A stretch of 46,623 nt of DNA from Prevotella sp. UBA7764. Its GTDB lineage: Bacteria; Bacteroidota; Bacteroidia; Bacteroidales; Bacteroidaceae. The DNA is taken from assembly GCA_002481295.1 (NCBI GenBank), contig DLDU01000031.1, forward strand, positions 1 to 46,623, read 5' to 3'. A model generated the notes under the pieces. That model was not told the DNA's origin, ran no database searches, and was given only the letters and a program-made list of their open reading frames with translations. The position numbers and the translations under genes are program-made. Shown here one piece after another: positions 1-8,781 of this stretch; position 1 is the stretch's first letter; each line of letters opens with the position of its first letter.

Positions 1-112
1 AAATTTTCTATAGAATCAAAAAGGTTTCCCCCCTAGATATATCGGGTGAGCCCAAACAAGGCACAGGTTGACAAGAATATCAGCACATTTTTACAAAGAA
101 TTACATTATAAG

Positions 113-165
113 CAAAGGAAAACACGATAACGGCAGAAGCCTGTACCGACTCAAAGCCATTATCG
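113..165 (-). terminator. Probable ssrA terminator hairpin
   Basis: Read on the minus strand just after the mature tmRNA end, a 10-bp stem (CGATAATGGC at 165-156 with GCCGTTATCG at 134-125, one G-T pair) is followed by TGTTTTCC. Position and polarity fit an intrinsic terminator for ssrA. The U-run is short, so confidence is moderate. Confidence 0.5.
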
Positions 166-177
166 CACAAAGAGATG

Positions 178-574
178 TGGAGCTGGTGGGATTCGAACCC
201 ACGTCCAAACAGGGAAACCATACGCTTTCTACACGTTTATTCCAGCCTTTGGTTTTCGTGCGACGGCAAGACCTGGACCACCAACCGGCGCCTTAGCCTC
301 TAAAATTTCATCCTGCTGTCGAGGCCCGGCAAGACTATTTCCGATTTATCTGCACCGCTTGATCCTCAGATTCGGAACAACATCCTTGGAGCGATGTCTC
401 GTCCCATCATCTGATGACGGGATTAAGCCAGTAATCTACTGTACTTCGATTAGGCAGCGAGAGCGTAATTGTTTTCGCCAATTAATTTTTTGTTCACTCA
501 GATTAAAGAGCTAGCCAACGAGGCTCTGCGTGCTTACGTACCATCTCAGCCTGCTGTCAAATCCAGTCAACCCC
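178..574 (-). ncRNA. ssrA: tmRNA (transfer-messenger RNA)
   Basis: tmRNA rescues ribosomes stalled on broken mRNAs and adds a degradation tag. The 5' end GGGGTTGACTGGATTTGAC (from 574 downward) and the 3' end CAGCTCCA (185-178) form the seven-pair tRNA-like acceptor stem, and a T-arm GTGGGTTCGAATCCCAC lies beside it. The tag reading frame (479-450) reads GGC GAA AAC AAT TAC GCT CTC GCT GCC TAA, giving the peptide GENNYALAA, the Bacteroidales type. After the discriminator A at 178 the next bases are CAT, so CCA seems to be added after transcription rather than encoded. It is a one-piece tmRNA with its own promoter just upstream. Confidence 0.96.
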
Positions 575-589
575 AGATGATATTCGTTG

Positions 590-621
590 CAAAGATAAGA
601 ACTTATTTCCATACCGCCAAA
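590..621 (-). promoter_or_regulatory. ssrA promoter (-33/-7)
   Basis: On the minus strand TTTG (621-618) and TATCTTTG (597-590) are separated by 20 bp. This is an exact match to the Bacteroidota TTTG/TAnnTTTG promoter pattern, and it sits just upstream of the tmRNA 5' end at 574. Confidence 0.85.
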
Positions 622-734
622 TGTTATTAACTATATTTATAGCTTTCGCAAACATCAGTAGCAATTTAGCGAAAATAACTCATGCAATGTCTCGGAGTGA
701 GTCAGAACTTATATTTCGTTTCCTTCACAAATAA

Positions 735-765
735 TTGTCGCTATAGACTTTTTGTTGTACCTTTG
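735..765 (+). promoter_or_regulatory. Promoter of the polysaccharide export gene
   Basis: TTG (735-737) and TACCTTTG (758-765) lie 20 bp apart, matching the Bacteroidota promoter pattern. The start codon at 859 implies a 5' leader of about 85 nt. This is the only good promoter seen at the head of the polysaccharide locus. Confidence 0.75.
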
Positions 766-858
766 CATTCGGAAAATACCTAAGCATGGTAAAACTTTCT
801 TTTTTGTCAAGCAATAATCTTGCAAAAAGAGAGTTTATAGACATAAAAAATACATAAC

Positions 859-3456
859 ATGAAAAAAATACTATTGGGACTGGTCCTGCTACTGGCTGTT
901 CCCCTCTCTGTCTGCGCACAATCGTCTATGACTGATTCTCAAGTCGCGGAATATGTACAACGCGAATCTGCCCACGGATCTTCGCAGGCGCAAATCGTCA
1001 CTCATCTGATGCAAAGCGGCGTCGACATCTCGCAAATCAGAAGGGTGAGACGCATCTATGAGCAAAAGACCAAAGGCAAAGGACTCGGAAACACTACCGA
1101 AAACGCAACAGCGGAAAACAGACTAAGACAAAACAACGGAAAAGCTAAATCGTCGAAGACAAAAACGCAAACCGAGAAATACGACAAGCAGCGCAATGCC
1201 GCCACCACAGGACGTATTCAGGGTACCCCAAAATGGCAAGAGCAATACGACGAAGACGACCAGGACTTCTTGCAGATGCAGCAGGAGGTCAGCAATATCA
1301 TGCCCGTCGACACGGCCAAACTGCTCAAACAGTTGCTCGACCAACAGCGCAAAGACAAGCACAAGGTCTTTGGACGCGACATCTTCTCCAACAAGAATCT
1401 CAGCTTCGAACCCATCATGAACATCGCCACGCCACAAAGCTACCGACTCGGACCGGGCGACGCGGTGAATATCGACATCTATGGTGCCTCACAGCGAAGT
1501 ATCACTGCCACTGTAAGCCCTGACGGTGACATCGTCATCGAGAACTTCGGCCCCATCCATGTTGGCGGACTCTCTGTGGCCCAGGCCACTGCCCGCATCC
1601 GCTCCCAGCTCGGAGCCCGCTACCAGAGCAGTCGCATCAAACTATCACTCGGACAGACGCGCACCGTCACCGTCAACGTCATGGGCGAGGTCGTCACGCC
1701 GGGCACCTATACACTCTCAGCCTTCGCCAGTGTCTTCAACGCCCTCTACATGGCGGGCGGCACCAACGACCTCGGCACTCTGCGCAACATCAAGATCTAT
1801 CGCCACAACCGCCTCATCAGCGTCTGCGACATCTATGATTATATTCTCAATGGCAAGATGACAGGCAACGTGCGCCTCAACGACGGCGATGTCATCATCG
1901 TGGGCCCCTACGACTGTCTGGTCAACATCACCGGAAAGGTCAAACGGCCGATGTACTACGAGATGAAGCGCAACGAGAGCATCGAGACCCTGCTGCGCTA
2001 TGCCGGCGGTTTCACGGGCGATGCCTATAAAAAAGCAGTGCGCGTCAACCGCAAGACAGGACGCGAGTATGCCGTATATAATGTTGAGGAGTTTGACATG
2101 AGCTCGTTCCGCGTGGCCGACGGCGACAGCGTCAGCGTGGACTCGATCCTGCCCCGCTACCAGAACACGGTAGAAGTCAAAGGAGCTGTCTTCCGCCCTG
2201 GCATGTACCAGCTCGGTGCCGGCATCAACAGCGTGCGCACACTTATCCAGCATGCTGAGGGCCTCACTGAGCAAGCTTTCACAGCCCGTGCCGTCATACA
2301 CCGCATGAACGCTGACCGCACGCTGCGTGTCATCGCCGCTGACATCGAAGGCATCATGAGCGGACGCGTGGCCGACATCCCACTGAAAGAAAACGACGTG
2401 CTCTTCATCCCCACCAAAGAAGAAGCCATGACCGAGCGCACCATCACCATCAACGGTGAGGTCCACTACCCGGGCATCTATAAATATGCCGACAACGAGA
2501 CACTTGAGGACTTCGTGCTGCAAGCCGGCGGACTCAAAGAGACGGCCTCAACGGTGAAGGTCGACGTAGCCCGCCGTGTCTCTGACCCCAAAGCGCTGAC
2601 CACCGACAGCATCATCGCCAAGACCTACAGCTTTGCGCTGAAGGACGGATTCGTCGTCGACGGACAACCGGGCTTTGTGCTCCAACCTTACGATGAGGTG
2701 TATGTGCGCCGCAGCCCCGCCTACAGCGAACAACAGAACGTCACGGTCGACGGCAAAGTGATGTTCCCCGGAACCTATGCCATGGCTTATCGCAACATGC
2801 GGTTGACCGACCTGGTGAAGATGGCAGGCGGCGTAGCTCCCGACGCTTATATCAAGGGCGCCCGCATCATGCGCGTGCCCAATGAGGCAGAGCGCACACG
2901 TATGGAGGCTGCCTTCAAGATGCAACAAGAGCAGTTGCGCCAGCAACTCATGCAACTGGCCGTCAACAACAACAACAGCATGCTGCAAAACTCAGACGAG
3001 ACACTGCAAAAGCAACTCGAGAAGTTCCAGGTGCCCAACACCTATCCTGTCGGCATCGAACTGGACAAAGCTCTGAAAGATCCGAAGAGCGATGCCAACA
3101 TCGTGCTGCGTGCCGGCGACCGTCTGCTCATACCGTCGTACACAGCGACGGTGAAGATCAACGGTGCCGTGATGTATCCCAATACGGTCAGCTATGAGCG
3201 TGGGGAAAGCGTCCGCCACTATCTCGACGCTGCCGGCGGCTTCGCGCAGAATGCCCGCAAGAGTGGTGTTTACATTATATATATGAACGGCATGGTCGGC
3301 AAGGTCAGCCGAGGTGCCAAGGTAGAACCCGGCTGTGAGATCGTCGTACCCTCGAAGCTCACCCGCAAGATGACCGCTGCTGAATACATGAGTCTCGGAT
3401 CCAGCCTTTCGAGCATCGCCGCCATGATCGCCACCATCGCCAACATGTCGAAATAA
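859..3456 (+). CDS. Outer-membrane polysaccharide export protein with Poly_export and multiple SLBB domains (Wza-like)
   Basis: 865 residues. The first about 21 residues (MKKILLGLVLLLAVPLSVCA) form a signal peptide. A Lys/Gln-rich, low-complexity stretch follows (about 60-140), then a Poly_export domain from about residue 190 (SYRLGPGDAVNIDIYGAS), then a series of SLBB repeats recognisable by recurring V-x-G-x-V-x-x-P-G-x-Y segments (VMGEVVTPGTY, VKGAVFRPGMY, INGEVHYPGIY, VDGKVMFPGTY, INGAVMYPNTV). A Gln-rich, probably coiled segment lies near 675-710. Wza-like proteins form the outer-membrane channel for capsule or exopolysaccharide. Bacteroidota versions are longer than E. coli Wza because of the extra SLBB units, as here. 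It has no lipobox Cys at the cleavage site, unlike E. coli Wza. It is the first gene of the locus, but more GC-rich than the genes after 5.2 kb, so it may belong to the conserved frame around a variable cassette. Confidence 0.93.
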   Translation: MKKILLGLVLLLAVPLSVCAQSSMTDSQVAEYVQRESAHGSSQAQIVTHLMQSGVDISQIRRVRRIYEQKTKGKGLGNTTENATAENRLRQNNGKAKSSKTKTQTEKYDKQRNAATTGRIQGTPKWQEQYDEDDQDFLQMQQEVSNIMPVDTAKLLKQLLDQQRKDKHKVFGRDIFSNKNLSFEPIMNIATPQSYRLGPGDAVNIDIYGASQRSITATVSPDGDIVIENFGPIHVGGLSVAQATARIRSQLGARYQSSRIKLSLGQTRTVTVNVMGEVVTPGTYTLSAFASVFNALYMAGGTNDLGTLRNIKIYRHNRLISVCDIYDYILNGKMTGNVRLNDGDVIIVGPYDCLVNITGKVKRPMYYEMKRNESIETLLRYAGGFTGDAYKKAVRVNRKTGREYAVYNVEEFDMSSFRVADGDSVSVDSILPRYQNTVEVKGAVFRPGMYQLGAGINSVRTLIQHAEGLTEQAFTARAVIHRMNADRTLRVIAADIEGIMSGRVADIPLKENDVLFIPTKEEAMTERTITINGEVHYPGIYKYADNETLEDFVLQAGGLKETASTVKVDVARRVSDPKALTTDSIIAKTYSFALKDGFVVDGQPGFVLQPYDEVYVRRSPAYSEQQNVTVDGKVMFPGTYAMAYRNMRLTDLVKMAGGVAPDAYIKGARIMRVPNEAERTRMEAAFKMQQEQLRQQLMQLAVNNNNSMLQNSDETLQKQLEKFQVPNTYPVGIELDKALKDPKSDANIVLRAGDRLLIPSYTATVKINGAVMYPNTVSYERGESVRHYLDAAGGFAQNARKSGVYIIYMNGMVGKVSRGAKVEPGCEIVVPSKLTRKMTAAEYMSLGSSLSSIAAMIATIANMSK

Positions 3457-3829
3457 AGTCGCAATCAAACATACCGGGCACGTGCCCAGCCAAGTAGACG
3501 ACTCTGCGACTTCATCAAGGTCTTATGCGGACTCTTCTCCTTCGCTCCGCCTCCGGCGGCAGTCACCCTCACCACAATGATGAGGGGAGGAGAAGAAGTA
3601 CCCTCAACACATTATCCATTATTCAATATACATTATCATGCTAAATCAAGATCGTTTAGAAAACCGTCTCATCTTGCAAAGGGTCAAAGACCGCTAAGGT
3701 TCCGCCCAACAACATTATTTTTGAACTTTCCTTTCACATGAATATCCATCAATAACCACGAATGGATCATAAATAATTAATGAAAAAATCGTGGGCAAAT
3801 ATGTGACCTTAGTGGAATACGATTGTCGA
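3457..3829 (+). other. Intergenic leader with a branched hairpin; no gene seen
   Basis: This gap of about 370 nt before the flippase has no convincing gene. It holds a short perfect palindrome GGGCACGTGCCC near 3477-3488 and a potential branched structure: CTTCTCC (3534-3540) pairs with GGAGAAG (3589-3595) and encloses a CCGCC/GGCGG stem (3547-3559) and a CCCTCA/TGAGGG stem (3566-3586). It could end or attenuate transcription between the export gene and the sugar cassette. That role is inference; no clear U-run follows. Confidence 0.4.
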
Positions 3830-5179
3830 ATGAATCTTAATAAGTTTACCAAGATATTTCACTCATCAGACAAACGGAACAACAATCTGAGAAATAACAT
3901 TCTGCTGTCTGGCTTAATGAAAGCGACCGGGATGTTGACATCCTTTTTGATTGTTCCTGTAACACTGCACTATCTTGACAATGAAATCTATGGAATATGG
4001 ATGACTATTACCTCCATCTTAATGTGGTTTTCTTTCTTTGACGTGGGATTGGGAAACGGCATGAGGAATTATATGACACAGGCTATATCAGCCAACGATT
4101 ATAAGACCGCACGTGCTTATCTGAGCACCACACTCTGCGTACTGACACTTATCTCCATCGGCTTAGGTCTGCTCTGTATCCCGTGTCTGTCACTGGACTT
4201 CAACAAGATATTCAACACTTACGCACTTTCCAACGATGTACTAAAGAACGCATTGATCATCGCAGTCCTGTTCACCCTTGCTAACTTTGTCCTCAAGAAT
4301 ATTGGTTTTGTTTTTATTGCCTTACAGAAATACAGTCTGAACGATGTCCTCACCACCGCAGGCAGTGTTCTTGGACTCATCATCGTCTTTATCCTAACGA
4401 AAACGACTCAAGGGAACCTTCTCTATGTCGTGACAGCATTTACGCTCTCCCCTGTCCTCGTATATCTGATAGCAGCAATCCCTATCTTTCATAAATACAA
4501 GCAACTGCGTCCGTCATGGAAGTACTATGATAAGCACTTGCTAAAAGACATAGTGGGCAAAGGACTCGGATTCTTTGCCATTCAGATAACAAGTTGTCTG
4601 GTTATCTTTGGAGGAAGCAACGTCATTATCAGCCACTTTTGTGGACCGACGTCCGTCACTGTTTATAACATTGCCTACAAGCTCTTCAATCTTCTGGCGA
4701 TAGCCTACACCGTCATCATCTCGCCAATGTGGAATGCCTATACCGACGCACAGGTAAGAGGAGACTACACATGGATCAAAGCAACATTCAACAAAGCGCT
4801 AAGGCTTTGGGGACTCTCTGTTATTGGAGGGCTCATGCTATTAGCAATCTGCAATATATTTTATAAGGTATGGGTCGGGCCTTCTGTGACGGTTCCCATT
4901 CAGATCTCCGCAGTGGTGCTTTTGTACATCTCCTCGTTTAACTTCAACAACTGCGTCACCTACCTCTTAAACGGACTGAACAAAATTACCGTACAGATTA
5001 TCACATCGGTTTCCGGTACTATTCTGTATCTTCTTTTTATCCTTCTCTTCGGTGGAAAAATCGGAATGACAGGTATAATTCTCAGCATGGCCGTCTGCTA
5101 TATTCTGATGTCCGCAATGCATCTGTATCAGTGCAAGCTACTTATTGATGAGAAAGCGAAAGGTATTTGGGACAAATAA
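3830..5179 (+). CDS. Wzx-like polysaccharide (O-unit) flippase
   Basis: 449 residues from the ATG at 3830 (MNLNKFTKIFHSSD); an upstream in-frame GTG at 3791 is possible but less likely. The protein is almost wholly hydrophobic with about 12-14 membrane helices. The start SGLMKATGMLTSFLIVPVTL and the motif DVGLGNGMRNYM are typical of the MOP/polysaccharide biosynthesis superfamily. Such proteins move undecaprenyl-linked repeat units across the inner membrane before polymerisation. Context supports this: an export channel upstream, and chain-length protein and polymerase downstream. Base composition is intermediate between the GC-rich upstream gene and the AT-rich genes that follow. Confidence 0.9.
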   Translation: MNLNKFTKIFHSSDKRNNNLRNNILLSGLMKATGMLTSFLIVPVTLHYLDNEIYGIWMTITSILMWFSFFDVGLGNGMRNYMTQAISANDYKTARAYLSTTLCVLTLISIGLGLLCIPCLSLDFNKIFNTYALSNDVLKNALIIAVLFTLANFVLKNIGFVFIALQKYSLNDVLTTAGSVLGLIIVFILTKTTQGNLLYVVTAFTLSPVLVYLIAAIPIFHKYKQLRPSWKYYDKHLLKDIVGKGLGFFAIQITSCLVIFGGSNVIISHFCGPTSVTVYNIAYKLFNLLAIAYTVIISPMWNAYTDAQVRGDYTWIKATFNKALRLWGLSVIGGLMLLAICNIFYKVWVGPSVTVPIQISAVVLLYISSFNFNNCVTYLLNGLNKITVQIITSVSGTILYLLFILLFGGKIGMTGIILSMAVCYILMSAMHLYQCKLLIDEKAKGIWDK

Positions 5180-5266
5180 TACACACAATAATGATAAAAT
5201 GTATACAGAATGTCTTTAAACTGAAATAAAGTATACGTAAACGAATATATTATATAATAAATTAAC

Positions 5267-6340
5267 ATGGAACAAGAAAATAAATCAAGAGAAATAGATG
5301 TCATAGGACTTACAATAAAAGTTTTGCAAGACAAAAAATCTTTATGCCTCTTTTTTATTGTATTTGCTTTAATAGGCGTAGTTGTAGCTCTTAACACACC
5401 TAAACATTACACTAGTGCTGTTGTGCTTGCTCCAGAATTGTCAGGTGGAGGTATAGGAGCAAACTCGACTCTATCTGACATGGCATCTAACTTTGGAATA
5501 GATTTAGGAAGCACAAAAACATCAATGGACGCTCTTTATCCGGAAATTTATCCAGACATCTTTGCTTCTAATGATTTCGTTATAAAACTTTTTAACGTGC
5601 CCGTAAGGCAAAAGGAAAAGCCAGACACAAAAACTTATTATACCCATATACTGACTGATAACAAGCCACCCTTTTGGACATACCCTACTAGGTGGATTAA
5701 GGCGTACTTCCAAAAATCAGAGATTAGTAAATCAAACAAAGCAAAAGCAAAATCTGACATCCTTGAATTGTCAAAGAAAGATTATGGTGTGTGTGAGGCT
5801 ATAAAAAAATCTATAAGCTGTAACATAGATAAAAAGACAAGTGTCATTACAATTAATGTAACAGATATAGACCCAATGGTATCTGCTATTATTGCGGACA
5901 CATTAAAGAACAGATTACAAGAATACATTACATATTATAGGACTAAAAAAGCTAAAGCTGATGTAGCATATTACAGTAAACTCTATAGGGCGGCAAAGCT
6001 GAGCTATGAGGCTACACAAAAGAAATATGCAGCTTATTGTGATGCTAATCAAGATGTACAACTACAATCCTTCATTTCTAAGCGCGACGAGCTAGAAAAT
6101 GATATGCAACTTAAATATAATGCTTATACACAATATTCCGCACAATTGCAAAATACAAAGGCAAAATTACAGGAAGTAACACCAGCATTTACTGTTATTC
6201 AAGATGCATCAGTACCAATTCAGGCATCAAGTACTCCAAGGTCTTTTGTCGTCATATTGTGGGCATTCATTGGTATTCTTGTTGATGCAATTTGGGTATT
6301 GCTACTCAAAGACAAGATCTTTAAAGCAAAAGGGAAATGA
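5267..6340 (+). CDS. Wzz-like chain-length determinant / polysaccharide co-polymerase without kinase domain
   Basis: 357 residues with the two-helix Wzz layout: an N-terminal membrane helix (about 28-45, SLCLFFIVFALIGVVVAL), a long periplasmic part with a Gly-rich segment (SGGGIGANS) and a coiled-coil-prone region (about 225-300), then PRSFVVILWAFIGILVDAIW as the second helix (about 320-345). Wzz proteins set polymer length with the Wzy polymerase. It stops soon after helix 2 and has no Walker motifs or Tyr-rich tail, so it is not a Wzc/BY-kinase fusion, and no separate kinase gene is in the window. The gene is clearly AT-rich and overlaps the next by 4 nt (ATGA), so the two are translationally coupled. 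Confidence 0.88.
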   Translation: MEQENKSREIDVIGLTIKVLQDKKSLCLFFIVFALIGVVVALNTPKHYTSAVVLAPELSGGGIGANSTLSDMASNFGIDLGSTKTSMDALYPEIYPDIFASNDFVIKLFNVPVRQKEKPDTKTYYTHILTDNKPPFWTYPTRWIKAYFQKSEISKSNKAKAKSDILELSKKDYGVCEAIKKSISCNIDKKTSVITINVTDIDPMVSAIIADTLKNRLQEYITYYRTKKAKADVAYYSKLYRAAKLSYEATQKKYAAYCDANQDVQLQSFISKRDELENDMQLKYNAYTQYSAQLQNTKAKLQEVTPAFTVIQDASVPIQASSTPRSFVVILWAFIGILVDAIWVLLLKDKIFKAKGK

Positions 6341-7485
6341 GTCTTGCTCTTCCATATATTGTTCTATTTCTCTCTTTATTTATATGTGGTTTATACCAAG
6401 ACCACATAAAAGATATTAAGTATAAAACATACTTTTCCATTGTAGCAGTCGTCATATTTTTCTTCTTCTTTGGCTTTAGAGGCTTTATTGCAGGAGATTG
6501 GACAATATACTATGAATTTTTCAAGAGATGTACCTTTGATGATGTCGTAAACTATAGTTTAAAAGAAGGAGACTTTGAACCTGGATTTACCCTACTGTGC
6601 TTCATATGCAAAACTATTTATAACGATTATTTCTTTTTCCAATTTATTGTTGCCCTCATAGACACAGTTTTATTAGTCCGTTTCCTCAGAAAAGCTGTAG
6701 ACAACATACCATATGCACTCATTCTGTATATTACTTTTAATGGCTTTATAATAAGTACAGATCTATTAAGAAATTCTATTGCAATAATGATATTTCTTAA
6801 TTCTCTTGTATTTATTAAAGAGCGCAAAATCATTCCATACATGCTATTATGCACGTTGGCACTGACTTTCCATACTTCATCTCTGTTTTTTTATCCCTTA
6901 TATTTCTTTTTCAATAAGAGATGTAATAAATGGCTTTACCTAATACTCTTTATTATTTCAAATATAGTTTTTATTTTGCACATTTCTATTGTGCCATCAA
7001 TACTCGGTTTTTTAGGTGACGGCGGAGATTTAGAGAATAAAATCATAGCTTACACAGAACTACTCAATGAAAGCAAGACTCTCTCAATTGGATATTTAGA
7101 AAGGCTCTTTACAGGATTCCTACTCTTCATTTATTATAGCAAATTAAAAGAGTTGAGAAATGACAATGCCATATATTTTAATGGTATTGTAACATACCTT
7201 ATATTATCATTACTTTTGAGCGAATTCCAAGTTTTAAGCGAAAGAATTACATATTTGTTTTCATTTGGCTACTGGGTAACTTGGTTAGATCTTTCCAAGT
7301 GCTTTAAATATGATAATAATCGTAGACTTTTCAAAGTGTTTATGATTTTTTATTGTTTACTTCGAATGTCAATAACTGCTGCTTCTTCAACTGACTTTAA
7401 ATACGAAAACATCCTGTTTAGACATGGAAGCTATCAAGAAAAACTATATATAAAAAATAGGACAGGAGGATTAAAGGGTAAATAA
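6337..7485 (+). CDS. EpsG/Wzy-like polysaccharide polymerase, multi-pass membrane protein
   Basis: 382 residues with about 10 hydrophobic helices. It opens MSLALPYIVLFLSLFICGLY, and FFGFRGFIAGDWTIYYEFF near residue 45 is the conserved early segment of the EpsG family (FRxxxxxDxxxYxxxF). The loop GYLERL near 250 is also typical. EpsG and Wzy proteins join lipid-linked repeat units in the periplasm. Assignment rests on topology, the early motif and its place between Wzz and glycosyltransferases, since Wzy sequences diverge greatly. The start codon overlaps the stop of the Wzz gene. Strongly AT-rich. Confidence 0.83.
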   Translation: MSLALPYIVLFLSLFICGLYQDHIKDIKYKTYFSIVAVVIFFFFFGFRGFIAGDWTIYYEFFKRCTFDDVVNYSLKEGDFEPGFTLLCFICKTIYNDYFFFQFIVALIDTVLLVRFLRKAVDNIPYALILYITFNGFIISTDLLRNSIAIMIFLNSLVFIKERKIIPYMLLCTLALTFHTSSLFFYPLYFFFNKRCNKWLYLILFIISNIVFILHISIVPSILGFLGDGGDLENKIIAYTELLNESKTLSIGYLERLFTGFLLFIYYSKLKELRNDNAIYFNGIVTYLILSLLLSEFQVLSERITYLFSFGYWVTWLDLSKCFKYDNNRRLFKVFMIFYCLLRMSITAASSTDFKYENILFRHGSYQEKLYIKNRTGGLKGK

Positions 7486-7486
7486 A

Positions 7487-8764
7487 ATGACAAAAATATC
7501 CAATGATAAAATCAGCGTCATCACAGTTGTATTTAATGATGCAGCTAATATTGGCAAAACTATCGAAAGCTACATTGCTCAAACATGGGAAAACAAAGAA
7601 TACATAGTAATCGATGGTGGAAGCACTGACGGAACTGTTGAAATAATCAGGAAGTATCTTGATAGGATAGATTATTTCTGCTCGGAAAAAGACAATGGTA
7701 TATATGATGCCATGAATAAAGGCATCAGCCATTGCACAGGAGATTGGATTAATATTCTCAATAGTGGAGATTATTATGCCAATGAAAAATCCCTTGAGCA
7801 AGCACTGACTATAAACAATCTGGATGAAACAGATGTTATCTATGGAAATAGCATCGAAGATTTTGAAGGCAATAAAACAAGTATTATAGCAAGTCCAGAC
7901 ACCAATCTACTTAATTATTTTCCCGTCTATCGTCATGGGTCTTCACTTGTCAGAACATCTGTGCATAAGAAATTTTTATTTGATCTTAGCAAAACCGACA
8001 AACTTGGCTTTGCCTTAGATTGGAATATGATCTTTCATGTATACAAAGCAGGATATAGGTTTCGAAAAGTGAACTGTTTCATTGAAGTGTATAACAAGAT
8101 TGGGGCTTCAACGCATCCTTATCAAAGCCTATGGTACAATTACAAAATTACACGTTGTGGTCATATAGCTCCCAAGAATTTAGCTTTCTTTCTTAAGCGC
8201 GTGTGCAAACATTTTATAAGCCAAACACCTGTCTATCGATATACGGCTGCTTTCATAAACGAATATGTTGTGAACGACATTCTCCCCCACATCCCATTTT
8301 GGTGCATTAGAAAACAGTTTCTTCGCTTTACAAGGATGCAGATAGGCAAGAAGTCCTTTATTATGAAGCGTGCCTATATCATGAGTCCATCCAAAATAAG
8401 CATAGGTGATTACACAGACATTAACAGAGATAGTTTTCTGGATGCACGAGGAGGGATCACAATCGGTAGCAATGTATCTATTTCCCATGCAGTAAAGATT
8501 ATTACAGGCAGCCATGACATTAATTCAAAAAAATTTAGTGCCAGTTACCTTCCTATAATCATAGGCGATTATGCATGGTTAGGAGCCGGATGTACCATTC
8601 TACAAGGGGTGAAGATTGGAAATGGAGCAATCGTCTGTGCCGGTGCTGTTGTCGTACATGACGTAAACCCCTACGAAGTTGTCGGCGGCATCCCCGCAAA
8701 ACATATCAAACACAGGACAAACGACCTTGACTATCATTGCATATGGGATTCACCTTTCACTTAG
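7487..8764 (+). CDS. Fusion: family 2 glycosyltransferase + hexapeptide-repeat O-acetyltransferase
   Basis: 425 residues and two complete enzymes. Residues 1 to about 230 are a GT-A glycosyltransferase: ISVITVVFNDAANIGKTIES, VIDGGSTDGT (nucleotide binding), KDNGIYDAMNKGI and LNSGDYY, which corresponds to the metal-binding position. This subtype resembles WcaE-like transferases. Residues from about 260 (IPFWCIRKQFLRF) to 425 are a left-handed beta-helix acetyltransferase of the WcaF type: ISIGDYTDINRD, ITIGSNVSIS, ITGSHDIN with the probable catalytic His (about 343), GAGCTILQGVKIGNGAIV, and the end VVGGIPAKHIK. The fusion suggests that one protein adds a sugar and acetylates the same repeat unit. 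It begins 1 nt after the polymerase stop. I see no frameshift or internal start that would split it. Confidence 0.88.
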   Translation: MTKISNDKISVITVVFNDAANIGKTIESYIAQTWENKEYIVIDGGSTDGTVEIIRKYLDRIDYFCSEKDNGIYDAMNKGISHCTGDWINILNSGDYYANEKSLEQALTINNLDETDVIYGNSIEDFEGNKTSIIASPDTNLLNYFPVYRHGSSLVRTSVHKKFLFDLSKTDKLGFALDWNMIFHVYKAGYRFRKVNCFIEVYNKIGASTHPYQSLWYNYKITRCGHIAPKNLAFFLKRVCKHFISQTPVYRYTAAFINEYVVNDILPHIPFWCIRKQFLRFTRMQIGKKSFIMKRAYIMSPSKISIGDYTDINRDSFLDARGGITIGSNVSISHAVKIITGSHDINSKKFSASYLPIIIGDYAWLGAGCTILQGVKIGNGAIVCAGAVVVHDVNPYEVVGGIPAKHIKHRTNDLDYHCIWDSPFT

Positions 8765-8781
8765 TATGATTGGAGGTAGGC

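Noticed and set aside
33..221. 62-codon minus-strand frame entering the tmRNA 3' end
   Set aside because: It overlaps the structured tRNA-like end of ssrA and its terminator; not a protein gene.
1717..2523. Long minus-strand open frame opposite the SLBB gene
   Set aside because: It is a shadow of codon bias in the real gene: His/Val-rich, no family motif, no ribosome-binding or promoter signs.
3791..3829. GTG at 3791 as start of the flippase gene
   Set aside because: It adds 13 residues without homology to the usual start; the ATG at 3830 gives the normal short N-terminal tail before the first helix.
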